Part shown: positions 37,844 through 47,301 of the stretch, one piece after another | Position numbering within the stretch: the first letter of the stretch is position 1 | Layout: every line of letters starts with the position of its first letter | Assembly (NCBI RefSeq): GCF_024436375.1 | Contig: NZ_JAFMZM010000004.1 | Location: 496,001 to 560,000 of the forward strand | Direction: 5' to 3' | Source: Nocardioides astragali | GTDB lineage: Bacteria; Actinomycetota; Actinomycetes; Propionibacteriales; Nocardioidaceae | Length of the DNA: 64,000 nucleotides | Position numbers and translations under genes: made by a program | Notes under the pieces: model-generated | The model's database searches: none | Told to the model about the DNA's origin: nothing | What the model saw: only the letters and a program-made list of their open reading frames with translations

Positions 37844-38616
37844 GACCCCACTCGCTCGCGGCCGACGCCGCCCTGGCCGCCGACCTGGTGCGGGAGGCGG
37901 CGCTGCTGGCTGCCCGGATCCGCGTCGAGGGGCTCGACGTGTCGCGCAAGACCAGCGGCTCCGACATCGTCACGCAGGCCGACACGGCCGCGGAGCGGCT
38001 CATCGTGGCGCAGCTCACGGCCGAGCGACCCGACGACGCGATCGTGGGGGAGGAGGGCGCCTCGCGCCCGGGCACGTCGGGCCGCACGTGGGTGATCGAC
38101 CCCGTGGACGGCACCTACAACTTCTCGCGCGGCAGCGACTGGTGGTGCAGCGCGATCGCGCTCCACGATGCCGACGACGTGCTCCTCGGCGCCGTTCACC
38201 ATGCCGCGTCGCGCCAGACCTGGGTCGGGGGTCCCGACCTGCCCAGCACGTGCGACGGCGAGCCCTTGGGTCCGCTGCCCGACACGCCCCGCGAGGCCCG
38301 CTGCGCGGTCACCTACCTGCACCCACCGTTCTACGAGAGCGGGGTGGGAGAAGCGTTCGCCCGCGCGCTCGGGCAGGTCGGCACCCTGCGGATGCTGGGG
38401 TCGGGGACCATGGACCTGATGGCCGTCGCCTCGGGTCAGTGGGACGTCCTCTTCCAGCACTCCGTCGCCGACTGGGACCGACTGCCGGGTGCCGCGATCA
38501 TCCGCGGCACCGGGGGCGCGTCCGTCGTCGTGCCCGCCGCGGGGGTGGACTGGACCGTCACCGGGGCGGCGAGCGCCGTGGAGGACGTGCGGTCCGCCCT
38601 TCTCGGCAACCGGTAG
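37840..38616 (+). CDS. Inositol monophosphatase-family phosphatase
   Basis: 258 residues, start GTG 37840 overlapping the HIT stop (GTGA). IMPase-fold metal ligands are present: GEEGA, WVIDPVDGTYNFSRG and DWDRLPGAAII. The fold dephosphorylates inositol phosphate, histidinol phosphate, fructose bisphosphate or PAP. Its position directly before the inositol-lipid synthase gene makes inositol phosphate, or phosphatidylinositol phosphate, an attractive substrate (inference). Confidence 0.88.
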   Translation: MRPHSLAADAALAADLVREAALLAARIRVEGLDVSRKTSGSDIVTQADTAAERLIVAQLTAERPDDAIVGEEGASRPGTSGRTWVIDPVDGTYNFSRGSDWWCSAIALHDADDVLLGAVHHAASRQTWVGGPDLPSTCDGEPLGPLPDTPREARCAVTYLHPPFYESGVGEAFARALGQVGTLRMLGSGTMDLMAVASGQWDVLFQHSVADWDRLPGAAIIRGTGGASVVVPAAGVDWTVTGAASAVEDVRSALLGNR

Positions 38617-38619
38617 CCT
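38614..38619 (+). promoter_or_regulatory. -10 box overlapping a stop codon
   Basis: TAGCCT contains the TAG stop of the IMPase gene and ends six bases before GTG 38626, giving the next gene its own leaderless promoter inside the operon. Confidence 0.5.
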
Positions 38620-38625
38620 GCGCCC

Positions 38626-39249
38626 GTGCTCGACAGGTTCAAGCAGTTCTGGCAGGGCGTCATGCTCGCGCCCTTCATCAACCTCTTCATCAGGCTGGGG
38701 ATCAGCCCCGACGTGGTGACTGTCGTCGGCACGCTCGGGGTCAGCGCGGGCGCGTTGGTCTTCTTCCCGCTCGGCCTGGTCTGGCAGGGCGTGCTGGTCA
38801 TCACCGCGTTCGTCTTCAGCGACCTGGTCGACGGGGCGATGGCACGCAAGATGGGCCGCAAGGACAACTTCGGTGCGTTCCTCGACTCCACGCTCGACCG
38901 GATCGCCGACGGGGCCCTCTTCGGTGGCCTGGCGCTCTACTTCGCATGGCACGCCGAGAGCCGCCTCTACCTCGTGCTCTGCCTCGTCATCCTGGTCATG
39001 GGTGCGGTGACGTCGTACGCCCGCGCCAAGGCCGACCACCTCGGCTACGACGCCAAGGTCGGCATCGCCGAGCGCCCGGACCGCCTCGTGGGCATGCTCG
39101 TCCCGGCGTTCTTCGCCGATGTCCTCGACCTGCCGGTCCTGCTCCAGGTCGCGCTGTGGGCACTGGCGATCGCCGCGACCGTGACGGTCGTCCAGCGGAT
39201 CTGGGTCGTACGCCGTCAGGCCCTGGCACGGGCGGCGTCCCAGGGCTGA
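38626..39249 (+). CDS. pgsA: CDP-alcohol phosphatidyltransferase, probable phosphatidylinositol phosphate synthase
   Basis: 207 residues with about six membrane helices and the full CDP-alcohol motif: DLVDGAMAR, then FGAFLDSTLDR. Length and order (after the HIT gene, before pdxS) match mycobacterial PgsA1, which makes phosphatidylinositol phosphate from CDP-diacylglycerol and inositol phosphate. A phosphatidylglycerolphosphate synthase is the alternative. The acyltransferase and mannosyltransferase genes that follow it in mycobacteria are absent here. Confidence 0.88.
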   Translation: MLDRFKQFWQGVMLAPFINLFIRLGISPDVVTVVGTLGVSAGALVFFPLGLVWQGVLVITAFVFSDLVDGAMARKMGRKDNFGAFLDSTLDRIADGALFGGLALYFAWHAESRLYLVLCLVILVMGAVTSYARAKADHLGYDAKVGIAERPDRLVGMLVPAFFADVLDLPVLLQVALWALAIAATVTVVQRIWVVRRQALARAASQG

Positions 39250-39292
39250 TCCCGGGGTCGGAACCGCCGCCGCTGCGCCGTAGGATCGAGTC

Positions 39293-40201
39293 ATGGCTGA
39301 GCACACCCCCGAGACCCCCATCGAGCACGGCACCAGCCGCGTCAAGCGCGGCATGGCCGAGATGCTCAAGGGCGGCGTCATCATGGACGTCGTCACCGCA
39401 GACCAGGCGAAGATCGCCGAGGACGCCGGCGCGGTCGCCGTGATGGCCCTCGAGCGCGTCCCGGCCGACATCCGCGCGCAGGGCGGCGTCTCCCGCATGA
39501 GCGACCCCGACATGATCGACGGCATCATCGAGGCCGTCTCGATCCCCGTCATGGCCAAGGCCCGCATCGGCCACTTCGCCGAGGCGCAGGTCCTGCAGTC
39601 GCTCGGCGTCGACTACATCGACGAGTCCGAGGTGCTCACCCCGGCCGACTACACCCACCACATCGACAAGTGGGCCTTCACGGTCCCCTTCGTCTGCGGT
39701 GCCACCAACCTCGGCGAGGCGCTGCGCCGCATCACCGAGGGCGCCGGGATGATCCGCTCCAAGGGCGAGGCCGGCACCGGCGACGTCTCCAACGCCGTCA
39801 CCCACATGCGCACCATCCGCGGCGAGCTCAACCGGCTGCACGGCATGGCCGAGGACGAGCTCTACCTCGCCGCGAAGGAGCTCCAGGCCCCCTACGAGCT
39901 GGTCAAGGAGGTCGCGGCCGCCGGCAAGCTCCCGGTCGTGCTCTTCACCGCCGGTGGCATCGCCACCCCCGCCGACGCGGCGATGATGATGCAGCTCGGT
40001 GCCGAGGGCGTGTTCGTCGGCTCCGGCATCTTCAAGTCCGGCAACCCCGCCCAGCGCGCCGAGGCCATCGTCAAGGCCACCACGTTCTTCGACGACCCCG
40101 ACGTGGTCGCCAAGGTCTCCCGCGGCCTGGGCGAGGCCATGGTCGGCCTCAACGTCGACGAGATCCCCCAGCCGCACCGCCTGTCCGAGCGCGGCTGGTG
40201 A
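39293..40201 (+). CDS. pdxS: Pyridoxal 5'-phosphate synthase lyase subunit PdxS
   Basis: 302 residues, (beta/alpha)8 barrel of the DXP-independent vitamin B6 pathway; it combines ribose 5-phosphate, glyceraldehyde 3-phosphate and ammonia from PdxT. Conserved parts include the N-terminal [10 protein letters not shown], the lysine strand [10 protein letters not shown] and the phosphate site [14 protein letters not shown] 39293 lies six bases after TAGGAT (39281-39286): leaderless. Confidence 0.98.
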   Translation: MAEHTPETPIEHGTSRVKRGMAEMLKGGVIMDVVTADQAKIAEDAGAVAVMALERVPADIRAQGGVSRMSDPDMIDGIIEAVSIPVMAKARIGHFAEAQVLQSLGVDYIDESEVLTPADYTHHIDKWAFTVPFVCGATNLGEALRRITEGAGMIRSKGEAGTGDVSNAVTHMRTIRGELNRLHGMAEDELYLAAKELQAPYELVKEVAAAGKLPVVLFTAGGIATPADAAMMMQLGAEGVFVGSGIFKSGNPAQRAEAIVKATTFFDDPDVVAKVSRGLGEAMVGLNVDEIPQPHRLSERGW

Positions 40202-40809
40202 CAAGGGTGGGCGCCGCGCCCACCATCGGCGTGCTGGCGCTCCAGGGCGACGTCCGCGAGCACCTCGCCGCACTGCGCTCGCTGGGTGCCGACCCGATCT
40301 CCGTACGCCGACCGGCGGAGCTCGCCGCCTGCGACGGGCTGGTCGTCCCGGGCGGGGAGTCGACGACGATGATCAAGCTCGCCACGATCTTCGACCTGCT
40401 CGAGCCGCTGCGCGAGGCTGTCCGCGGAGGGCTGCCCGCCTTCGGGACCTGCGCGGGCATGATCATGCTCGCCGACCGGATCGAGGACGGGACAGTGGGG
40501 CAGGAGACCATCGGCGGCCTCCACATCACGGTGCGCCGCAACGCCTTCGGGCGCCAGGTCGACTCGTTCGAGGAGGACCTCCACGTCGACGGGCTCGCCG
40601 ACCCGGTGCGCGCCGTCTTCATCCGCGCGCCCTGGGTGGAGGCCGTCGACGACGACGTCGAGGTCCTGGCTCGGGTCGAGGCCGGACCCGCCGCGGGTAG
40701 GATCGTCGCGGTCCGTCAGGGCCCGCTGATGGCGACCTCGTTCCACCCGGAGGTCGGCAGCGACGACCGCGTCCACGGCATGTTCGTGGACCTGGTGCGC
40801 TCGTCCTGA
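40198..40809 (+). CDS. pdxT: Pyridoxal 5'-phosphate synthase glutaminase subunit PdxT
   Basis: 203 residues. Class I glutaminase with GGESTT, nucleophile Cys in GTCAGMI and the His-Glu pair in SFHPEVG. It supplies ammonia to PdxS. GTG 40198 overlaps the pdxS stop (GTGA); GTG 40207 is an alternative start. Confidence 0.97.
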   Translation: MTRVGAAPTIGVLALQGDVREHLAALRSLGADPISVRRPAELAACDGLVVPGGESTTMIKLATIFDLLEPLREAVRGGLPAFGTCAGMIMLADRIEDGTVGQETIGGLHITVRRNAFGRQVDSFEEDLHVDGLADPVRAVFIRAPWVEAVDDDVEVLARVEAGPAAGRIVAVRQGPLMATSFHPEVGSDDRVHGMFVDLVRSS

Positions 40810-40881
40810 CGCGTCGTACGAGCTCAGCACCGCACCTGCATCTCCACCCGTGACACTGCACCCGATCCGATAGAGGGACTC

Positions 40882-41655
40882 ATGTCAGGCCACTCCAAGT
40901 GGGCAACGACCAAGCACAAGAAGGCCGCGATCGACGCCAAGCGCGGCAAGCTCTTCGCCAAGCTGATCAAGAACATCGAGGTCGCGGCCAAGCAGGGCGG
41001 CGGCGACCCGGCCGGCAACCCGACGCTCTACGACGCCATCCAGAAGGCGAAGAAGAGCTCGGTCCCCAACAAGAACATCGACTCGGCCCTCAAGCGCGGC
41101 TCCGGCGCCGAGTCCGGCGGGGTCGACTACAAGACGATCTCCTACGAGGTCTACGGCCCGCAGGGCGTCGCGATCCTGGTCGAGTGCCTCACCGACAACA
41201 CCAACCGTGCCGCGATGGAGGTCCGCACCGCCGTCACCCGCAACGGCGGCACGATGGCCGACCCCGGCTCGGTCTCGCGCCTGTTCACCCGCAAGGGCGT
41301 CGTGACGGTGCCGAAGTCGCAGGAGGACCGTGAGGTCACCGAGGACGACGTCCTCGAGGCGACGCTCGACGCCGGTGCCGAGGAGGTCAACGACCTCGAC
41401 GAGGCCTTCCAGGTGCAGAGCGAGGCCACCGACGTGGTCGCCGTGCGCACCGCCCTCCAGGACGCCGGGATCGACTACGACTCCGCCGACGTGGAGTTCG
41501 TCGCGAGCCTGGAGATCCCGGTCGACGCCGACGGCGCCGGCAAGGTCATGCGCCTCGTCGACGCGCTCGAGGACCTCGACGACGTGCAGGACGTCTTCAC
41601 CAACGTCGACATCCCGGCCGACGTGCTGGCCGAGCTCGAGGCCGCCGACGCCTGA
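40882..41655 (+). CDS. yebC: YebC/PmpR-family regulatory or translation factor
   Basis: 257 residues, [20 protein letters not shown] at the N-terminus and the usual three domains. The family acts as a transcription regulator or in translation of difficult motifs; here it lies between pdxT and ruvC as in mycobacteria. AGAGGG precedes the ATG closely. Confidence 0.97.
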   Translation: MSGHSKWATTKHKKAAIDAKRGKLFAKLIKNIEVAAKQGGGDPAGNPTLYDAIQKAKKSSVPNKNIDSALKRGSGAESGGVDYKTISYEVYGPQGVAILVECLTDNTNRAAMEVRTAVTRNGGTMADPGSVSRLFTRKGVVTVPKSQEDREVTEDDVLEATLDAGAEEVNDLDEAFQVQSEATDVVAVRTALQDAGIDYDSADVEFVASLEIPVDADGAGKVMRLVDALEDLDDVQDVFTNVDIPADVLAELEAADA

Positions 41656-41706
41656 GCCCGGGCCGGGGCGCCGCGTGTCGTACGCCGTCCCGCGCCCGCG
41701 GCGGGT

Positions 41707-41712
41707 TAGCGT
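41707..41712 (+). promoter_or_regulatory. Putative -10 box for ruvCAB
   Basis: TAGCGT, about 50 bases before ruvC in the yebC-ruvC gap. No clear LexA (SOS) box was seen between it and the start. Confidence 0.4.
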
Positions 41713-41763
41713 GATCCGGACGAACATGTGTTCGGACGGACCGGCTGGCGAAAGGTGTGAGGC

Positions 41764-42294
41764 GTGCGCGTGCTCGGCATCGACCCGGGTCTGACCCGCT
41801 GCGGCGTGGGGGTCGTCGACGGCAGTGTCGGACGCCCGCTGACGCTGGTCGACGTCGGCGTGATCCGCACCAGCTCGACGCTTCCGATCGCCCAGCGCCT
41901 GGTCACCATCGAGCGCGGCCTGGACGCCTGGATCGAGGAGCACCGCCCCGACGCCGTCGCCGTCGAGCGGGTGTTCGCGCGCTCGGACTCCAGCACGATC
42001 ATGGGCACCGCGCAGGCCAGCGGGATCGCCCTCGTGGTCGCCGCCCGCCGCGGCCTGCCGATCGCCATGCACACCCCCAGCGAGGTCAAGGCCGCCGTCT
42101 CCGGCAACGGGCGCGCCGACAAGGCCCAGGTCGGAGCGATGGTCGTCCGCATCCTGCGACTGAGCGAGCTTCCCAAGCCCGCCGACGCCGCGGACGCGCT
42201 CGCCCTGGCCATCACCCACGTCTGGCGCGGGGGTGCCCAGTCACGCATCGACGCAGCAGTGGCCGCGACTCGACGACCAGTGAGGACCCGATGA
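41764..42294 (+). CDS. ruvC: Crossover junction endodeoxyribonuclease RuvC
   Basis: 176 residues with the RNase-H-type acidic active site: first Asp in [12 protein letters not shown], Glu in AVERVF, and C-terminal Asp pair in [14 protein letters not shown]. It resolves Holliday junctions together with RuvAB. GTG start with GAAAGG eight bases upstream. Confidence 0.97.
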   Translation: MRVLGIDPGLTRCGVGVVDGSVGRPLTLVDVGVIRTSSTLPIAQRLVTIERGLDAWIEEHRPDAVAVERVFARSDSSTIMGTAQASGIALVVAARRGLPIAMHTPSEVKAAVSGNGRADKAQVGAMVVRILRLSELPKPADAADALALAITHVWRGGAQSRIDAAVAATRRPVRTR

Positions 42295-42890
42295 TCGCCT
42301 TCGTCCGCGGCGAGGTCGCCGCCGTCACGCTCAACAGCGCCGTGCTCGAGGTGGGCGGTGTCGGCCTGGAGCTCATGTGCACGCCCGGCACGCTCGCCAC
42401 GCTGCGCGTCGGCCACCAGGCGATGCTGCCGACCAGCATGGTGGTGCGCGAGGACAGCCTCACCGTGTTCGGCTTCCTCGACGACGACGAGAAGCAGGTC
42501 TTCGAGATCGTGCAGACCGCGTCGGGCGTCGGACCCAAGGTCGCCCAGGCGATCGTCGCGGTGATGAAGCCCGACGACGTACGCCGCGCGATCGCAGGGG
42601 AGGACGTCAAGGCGCTGACCCGGGTCCCGGGCATCGGGCAGAAGGGCGCCCAGCGCATCATCCTCGAGCTCAAGGACCGCATCGGACCGCCCGTCGGCGC
42701 CCACCAGGCCGCTGTCGGCGCGCCCCCGTCGGCGCCGTGGCGCGACCAGGTGCACCAGGGCCTCGTGGGCCTGGGCTGGTCGGCCAAGGAGTCCGAGAAG
42801 GCCGTCGAGGCCGTCGCGCCCGAGGCCGGCGACTCGCCCGACGTCGGCGCCCTGCTGCGCGCAGCACTGCGCACGCTGAGCCGGGCCTGA
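42291..42890 (+). CDS. ruvA: Holliday junction branch migration protein RuvA
   Basis: 199 residues: OB-fold N-terminus, tandem helix-hairpin-helix motifs ([27 protein letters not shown]) and the C-terminal domain that stimulates RuvB. Its ATG overlaps the ruvC stop by four bases. Confidence 0.97.
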   Translation: MIAFVRGEVAAVTLNSAVLEVGGVGLELMCTPGTLATLRVGHQAMLPTSMVVREDSLTVFGFLDDDEKQVFEIVQTASGVGPKVAQAIVAVMKPDDVRRAIAGEDVKALTRVPGIGQKGAQRIILELKDRIGPPVGAHQAAVGAPPSAPWRDQVHQGLVGLGWSAKESEKAVEAVAPEAGDSPDVGALLRAALRTLSRA

Positions 42891-42906
42891 GCGAGGACGG
42901 GACCGG

Positions 42907-44007
42907 ATGGACTGGGACGACACCGACCTCGACACCGACCACGAGGCAGAGCTGACGGGCGCGGAGCTCACCCACCTGCAGCGCCTCACCGACGCCGACG
43001 CGGACGGTGACGAGCGCGCCGTCGAGGCGGCGCTGCGCCCCCGCACGCTCGACGAGGTCATCGGCCAGGTCCGCGTACGCGACCAGCTGGGGCTGGTCCT
43101 CGAGGCCGCGCGCCGCCGGGGCCGGGCGCCCGACCACGTGCTGCTGTCCGGGCCGCCCGGGCTCGGCAAGACCACGCTGGCGATGATCATCGCCGGCGAG
43201 ATGAGCACGCCGCTGCGGCTCACCAGCGGCCCGGCGATCACCCACGCCGGCGACCTGGCCGCGATCCTCTCCGGGCTCAACGACGGCGACGTCCTCTTCG
43301 TCGACGAGATCCACCGGATGTCTCGGCCGGCCGAGGAGATGCTCTACATGGCCATGGAGGACTTCCGGGTCGACGTGGTCATCGGCAAGGGGCCGGGGGC
43401 CACCGCGATCCCGTTGGAGATCCCGCCCTTCACGCTCGTGGGCGCCACCACCCGCGCCGGGCTGCTCCCCGGCCCGCTGCGCGACCGGTTCGGCTTCACC
43501 GCGCACCTGGAGTTCTACGAGCCCCACGAGCTCGACCAGATCGTGCACCGCTCCGCCGGCCTGCTCGGCGTACACCTGACCGCCGAGGGGTCCAGCGAGA
43601 TCGCGTCACGCTCGCGCGGCACGCCCCGCATCGCCAACCGCCTGCTGCGCCGGGTCCGCGACTACGCCCAGGTGCGCGCCGACGGCGTGCTGACCCTGCC
43701 CGTCGCCCAGGCTGCCCTCGAGATGTTCGAGGTCGACGAGTCCGGGCTCGACCGCCTCGACCGGGCGGTGCTCGACGTCCTGTGCCGCCGCTTCGGCGGG
43801 GGACCGGTCGGGGTCTCGACCCTGGCCGTCGCGGTCGGCGAGGAGCGCGAGACCGTCGAGGAGGTCGCGGAGCCGTTCCTGGTCCGCACCGGCCTGCTCG
43901 CCCGCACCCCACGAGGGCGCGTCGCGACCCCGGCGGCGTGGCAGCACCTCGGCCTCACACCGCCGCTCGTCCCCACGGTCGACTCGACCCTGTTCGACGA
44001 CGCGTAG
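42907..44007 (+). CDS. ruvB: Holliday junction branch migration helicase RuvB
   Basis: 366 residues, AAA+ motor: Walker [10 protein letters not shown], Walker B VDEIHRM, sensor 1 GATTRAG and C-terminal winged helix. An acidic 30-residue N-terminal extension precedes the core. It completes the ruvCAB unit. Confidence 0.98.
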   Translation: MDWDDTDLDTDHEAELTGAELTHLQRLTDADADGDERAVEAALRPRTLDEVIGQVRVRDQLGLVLEAARRRGRAPDHVLLSGPPGLGKTTLAMIIAGEMSTPLRLTSGPAITHAGDLAAILSGLNDGDVLFVDEIHRMSRPAEEMLYMAMEDFRVDVVIGKGPGATAIPLEIPPFTLVGATTRAGLLPGPLRDRFGFTAHLEFYEPHELDQIVHRSAGLLGVHLTAEGSSEIASRSRGTPRIANRLLRRVRDYAQVRADGVLTLPVAQAALEMFEVDESGLDRLDRAVLDVLCRRFGGGPVGVSTLAVAVGEERETVEEVAEPFLVRTGLLARTPRGRVATPAAWQHLGLTPPLVPTVDSTLFDDA

Positions 44008-44038
44008 CCGCAGCCGGCCCCGGCCAGCGGGGTCCGCG

Positions 44039-44044
44039 TAGACT
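44039..44044 (+). promoter_or_regulatory. Putative -10 box for yajC-apt
   Basis: TAGACT, 44 bases before the yajC start in the ruvB-yajC gap. Confidence 0.45.
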
Positions 44045-44087
44045 CCACGCGCTCCCGCACCCGACCCTCTCGAGGAGAGCCCCGACC

Positions 44088-44372
44088 GTGAACGACCTCG
44101 CTGCACTGCTGCCCCTCGTGGCCATCCTGGCCCTCTTCTGGCTGATGGTCGTCCGGCCCCAGCAGCGCCGGGCGAAGGAGGTCAGGAACCTCCAGCAGGC
44201 CATCGAGGTCGGCCAGCGCGTGATGATGTCCTCGGGCGTCTTCGGCACCGTCACCTCGCTCGCCGACGACCGGGCCCGCCTCGAGATCGCCCCCGGCACG
44301 GAGATCGAGATCGCGCGTGCCGCGATCGCCAAGGTGGACACCCCGCCCACCGGCGAGGTCGACGATGCCTGA
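44088..44372 (+). CDS. yajC: Preprotein translocase accessory subunit YajC
   Basis: 94 residues: one N-terminal membrane helix (LLPLVAILALFWLMVVRPQQ) ending in the conserved RPQQRR motif, then a small cytoplasmic domain with GVFGTVTSLADD. It binds SecDF-YidC. GTG start with GAGGAG ten bases upstream. The secD and secF genes that normally follow are not here. Confidence 0.93.
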   Translation: MNDLAALLPLVAILALFWLMVVRPQQRRAKEVRNLQQAIEVGQRVMMSSGVFGTVTSLADDRARLEIAPGTEIEIARAAIAKVDTPPTGEVDDA

Positions 44373-44913
44373 TCGTCGCACCGCACAGGAGGCGCTGAAG
44401 CGGCTCACGGTCGACGTACCCGACTGGCCCGAGAAGGGCGTCACGTTCAAGGACATCACCCCGGTGCTGGCCGACCACCACGCCTTCTCCGCCGTCGTCA
44501 CCGCCCTGGCGGCTGCTGGTCGGGACGACCACGGCAACGTCGTGGTCGACAAGGTCGTCGGCATGGAGGCGCGGGGCTTCATCCTGGCCGCCCCCGTGGC
44601 GCTGGCCCTGGGCGTCGGCTTCGTGCCGGTCCGCAAGGCCGGCAAGCTCCCGCGCGAGTCCCACGCGGTGTCCTACACCCTGGAGTACGGCGCGGCGACC
44701 CTCGAGGTGCACCGCGACGGGATCGCGCCGGGGGAGCGGGTGCTGATGATCGACGACGTGCTCGCCACGGGCGGCACCGCCGACGCCACGCGCCAGCTGA
44801 TCGAGGCCTGTGGCGGGGTCGCCACTGGTGCCTCGGTGCTCATGGAGCTCAGCTTCCTCGACCCCCGCTCGGTCACCGGCGACCTGCCCGTCTCCACCCT
44901 GCTGACCATCTGA
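44365..44913 (+). CDS. apt: Adenine phosphoribosyltransferase
   Basis: 182 residues with the PRPP motif VLMIDDVLATGGTADA, GMEARGF and N-terminal DWPEKGVTFKDITPVL. It salvages adenine to AMP. ATG 44365 overlaps the end of yajC by eight bases. It lies before relA as in most actinobacteria. Confidence 0.97.
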   Translation: MPDRRTAQEALKRLTVDVPDWPEKGVTFKDITPVLADHHAFSAVVTALAAAGRDDHGNVVVDKVVGMEARGFILAAPVALALGVGFVPVRKAGKLPRESHAVSYTLEYGAATLEVHRDGIAPGERVLMIDDVLATGGTADATRQLIEACGGVATGASVLMELSFLDPRSVTGDLPVSTLLTI

Positions 44914-45004
44914 CCAGCCCTGACCGCATCCCTGACCACATCCCGAGCACTTCCCCTGACGACTCGGCGCACGGGAGTGCCCGCAGCCTCACTAGACTGA
45001 GGAG

Positions 45005-47287
45005 ATGGCAGAGGAGCACGCACCCGCGCAGGAGCCGAAGGCGCCCCTGACCGCGCGCGGCATGCGTGCCCGCCTCGCTCGCGTCGGCACCCGCCCGCCG
45101 TCGTCCAACCCCGTGCTCGAGCCGCTCTTCCGGGCGGTGCGCGCCAACCACCCCAAGGCCGACCTCGCGCTGCTGGAGCGGGCCTACGCCGTCGCCGACA
45201 AGTGGCACACCGGCCAGATGCGCAAGAGCGGCGACCCCTACATCACCCACCCGCTCGCGGTGACCACGATCTTGGCCGACACCGGCATGACCGAGCCCAC
45301 CCTGGTCGCCGCACTGCTGCACGACACGGTCGAGGACACCGCCTACACGCTGGAGGAGCTGCGCGCCGACTTCGGTGACGAGGTCGCCCTGCTCGTCGAC
45401 GGGGTGACCAAGCTCGACAAGGTCCAGTACGGCGACTCGGCGCAGGCCGAGACGATCCGCAAGATGATCGTGGCGATGTCGCGCGACATCCGCGTCCTGG
45501 TCATCAAGCTCGCCGACCGGCTGCACAACATGCGGACGCTGCGCTACGTCCCCGCCGCCTCGCAGGAGCGGTCGTCTCGCGAGACGCTCGACATCTACGC
45601 CCCGCTGGCCCACCGGCTCGGCATGAACACGCTCAAGTGGGAGCTGGAGGACCTGGCCTTCGCCACCTTGCACCCCAAGATCTACGACGAGATCGTGCGG
45701 ATGGTGGCCGAGCGCGCGCCGTCGCGAGACCAGTTCCTCGCCGAGGTGGTCGCCGACATCGAGCAGGACCTCAAGGCCTCGCGGATCAACGCCAAGGTCA
45801 CCGGGCGCCCGAAGCACTACTACTCGATCTACCAGAAGATGATCGTCGGCGGCCGGGAGTTCTCCGACATCTACGACCTGGTCGGCATCCGGATCCTCGT
45901 CGAGGAGGACCGCGACTGCTACAGCGCGCTGGGCGTCATCCACTCCCGGTGGAACCCGGTGCTGGGGCGGTTCAAGGACTACGTCGCGATGCCGAAGTTC
46001 AACATGTACCAGTCGCTCCACACGACCGTCATCGGGCCGCAGGGCAAGCCTGTCGAGGTGCAGATCCGCACGTTCGCCCAGCACCGCCGCGCCGAGTACG
46101 GCGTCGCCGCGCACTGGAAGTACAAGGAGAACACCAAGGCGGGGGTCGACACCGACCGCATGGGGGACCGCGACGACCTGACCTGGCTGCGCCAGCTGCT
46201 CGACTGGCAGAGCGAGGTCGAGGACCCGGGGGAGTTCTTGGAGTCGCTGCGCTTCGAGATGAACCAGGCGCAGGTCTACGTGTTCACGCCGCGCGGAGAC
46301 GTCATCCCGCTGCCGATGAGCTCGACCCCGGTGGACTTCGCATACGCCGTGCACACCGAGGTCGGCCACCACACGATCGGCTCGCGGGTCAACGGCCGCC
46401 TGGTGCCGCTGGAGTCCAAGCTCGACAACGGTGACGTGGTCGAGGTCTTCACCTCCAAGTCGCCCACGGCCGGCCCCTCACGCGACTGGCTCAACTTCGT
46501 CCAGTCACCGCGAGCCCGCTCCAAGATCCGGCAGTGGTTCACCAAGGAGCGCCGCGAGGAGGCGATCGAGCACGGCAAGGACCAGATCGCCAAGCTGATG
46601 CGCAAGGAGGGACTGCCCCTCACCCGGCTGATGACCCACGACGTGCTGGCCCTGGTGGCCGAGCACTTCCACCACGCAGACGTCTCCGCGCTCTACGCCG
46701 CCGTCGGCGAGGGCAATCTCAGCGCCCAGGCAGTCGTACGTCGGGTCATCGACCTGCACGGCGGTGACGAAGGGGCTGCGGAGGACCTGTCCGAGGGCGT
46801 CACCATCACCGGTCGCTCCCGTGCCGCGCGCAGTCCGACCGACTCCGGTGTCGTCGTCCCGGGCGTCGACGACCTCTGGGTGAAGCTCGCCAAGTGCTGC
46901 ACCCCCGTGCCGCCGGACCCGATCCTCGGGTTCGTCACGAAGGGTGGGGGAGTGTCGGTCCATCGGCGCGACTGCACCAACGCCTCCAGCCTGCTCGGCC
47001 AGCCCGAGCGGGTCCTCGAGGTCGAGTGGGCGCCGACGTCCCAGTCGACGTTCCTGGTCAACATCCAGGTCGAGGCGCTCGACCGCGCGCGCCTGCTCTC
47101 CGACATCACGATGGCGCTCTCCGACGCCCACGTGAACATCCTCAGCGCGACCCTGTCGACCACCCGCGACCGCGTGGCCAAGAGCCGGTTCTCCTTCGAG
47201 ATGGCCGACGCCGCCCACCTCGACGGCGTGCTCCGCGCCGTACGCCTGGTGCCGGGGGTCTTCGACGCCTACCGCGTCACTAGCTGA
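45005..47287 (+). CDS. relA: Bifunctional (p)ppGpp synthetase/hydrolase
   Basis: 760 residues of the long Rel type: HD hydrolase domain with HDTVEDT and [12 protein letters not shown], synthetase domain with [13 protein letters not shown] and [11 protein letters not shown] domain ([14 protein letters not shown]), zinc-finger-like region (KCCTPVPPD) and C-terminal ACT domain. Both activities look intact. ATG 45005 lies six bases after TAGACT (44993-44998), so it is leaderless despite the GAGGAG touching the start. Confidence 0.98.
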   Translation: MAEEHAPAQEPKAPLTARGMRARLARVGTRPPSSNPVLEPLFRAVRANHPKADLALLERAYAVADKWHTGQMRKSGDPYITHPLAVTTILADTGMTEPTLVAALLHDTVEDTAYTLEELRADFGDEVALLVDGVTKLDKVQYGDSAQAETIRKMIVAMSRDIRVLVIKLADRLHNMRTLRYVPAASQERSSRETLDIYAPLAHRLGMNTLKWELEDLAFATLHPKIYDEIVRMVAERAPSRDQFLAEVVADIEQDLKASRINAKVTGRPKHYYSIYQKMIVGGREFSDIYDLVGIRILVEEDRDCYSALGVIHSRWNPVLGRFKDYVAMPKFNMYQSLHTTVIGPQGKPVEVQIRTFAQHRRAEYGVAAHWKYKENTKAGVDTDRMGDRDDLTWLRQLLDWQSEVEDPGEFLESLRFEMNQAQVYVFTPRGDVIPLPMSSTPVDFAYAVHTEVGHHTIGSRVNGRLVPLESKLDNGDVVEVFTSKSPTAGPSRDWLNFVQSPRARSKIRQWFTKERREEAIEHGKDQIAKLMRKEGLPLTRLMTHDVLALVAEHFHHADVSALYAAVGEGNLSAQAVVRRVIDLHGGDEGAAEDLSEGVTITGRSRAARSPTDSGVVVPGVDDLWVKLAKCCTPVPPDPILGFVTKGGGVSVHRRDCTNASSLLGQPERVLEVEWAPTSQSTFLVNIQVEALDRARLLSDITMALSDAHVNILSATLSTTRDRVAKSRFSFEMADAAHLDGVLRAVRLVPGVFDAYRVTS

Positions 47288-47301
47288 AAGGCGAGCGCAA
47301 T

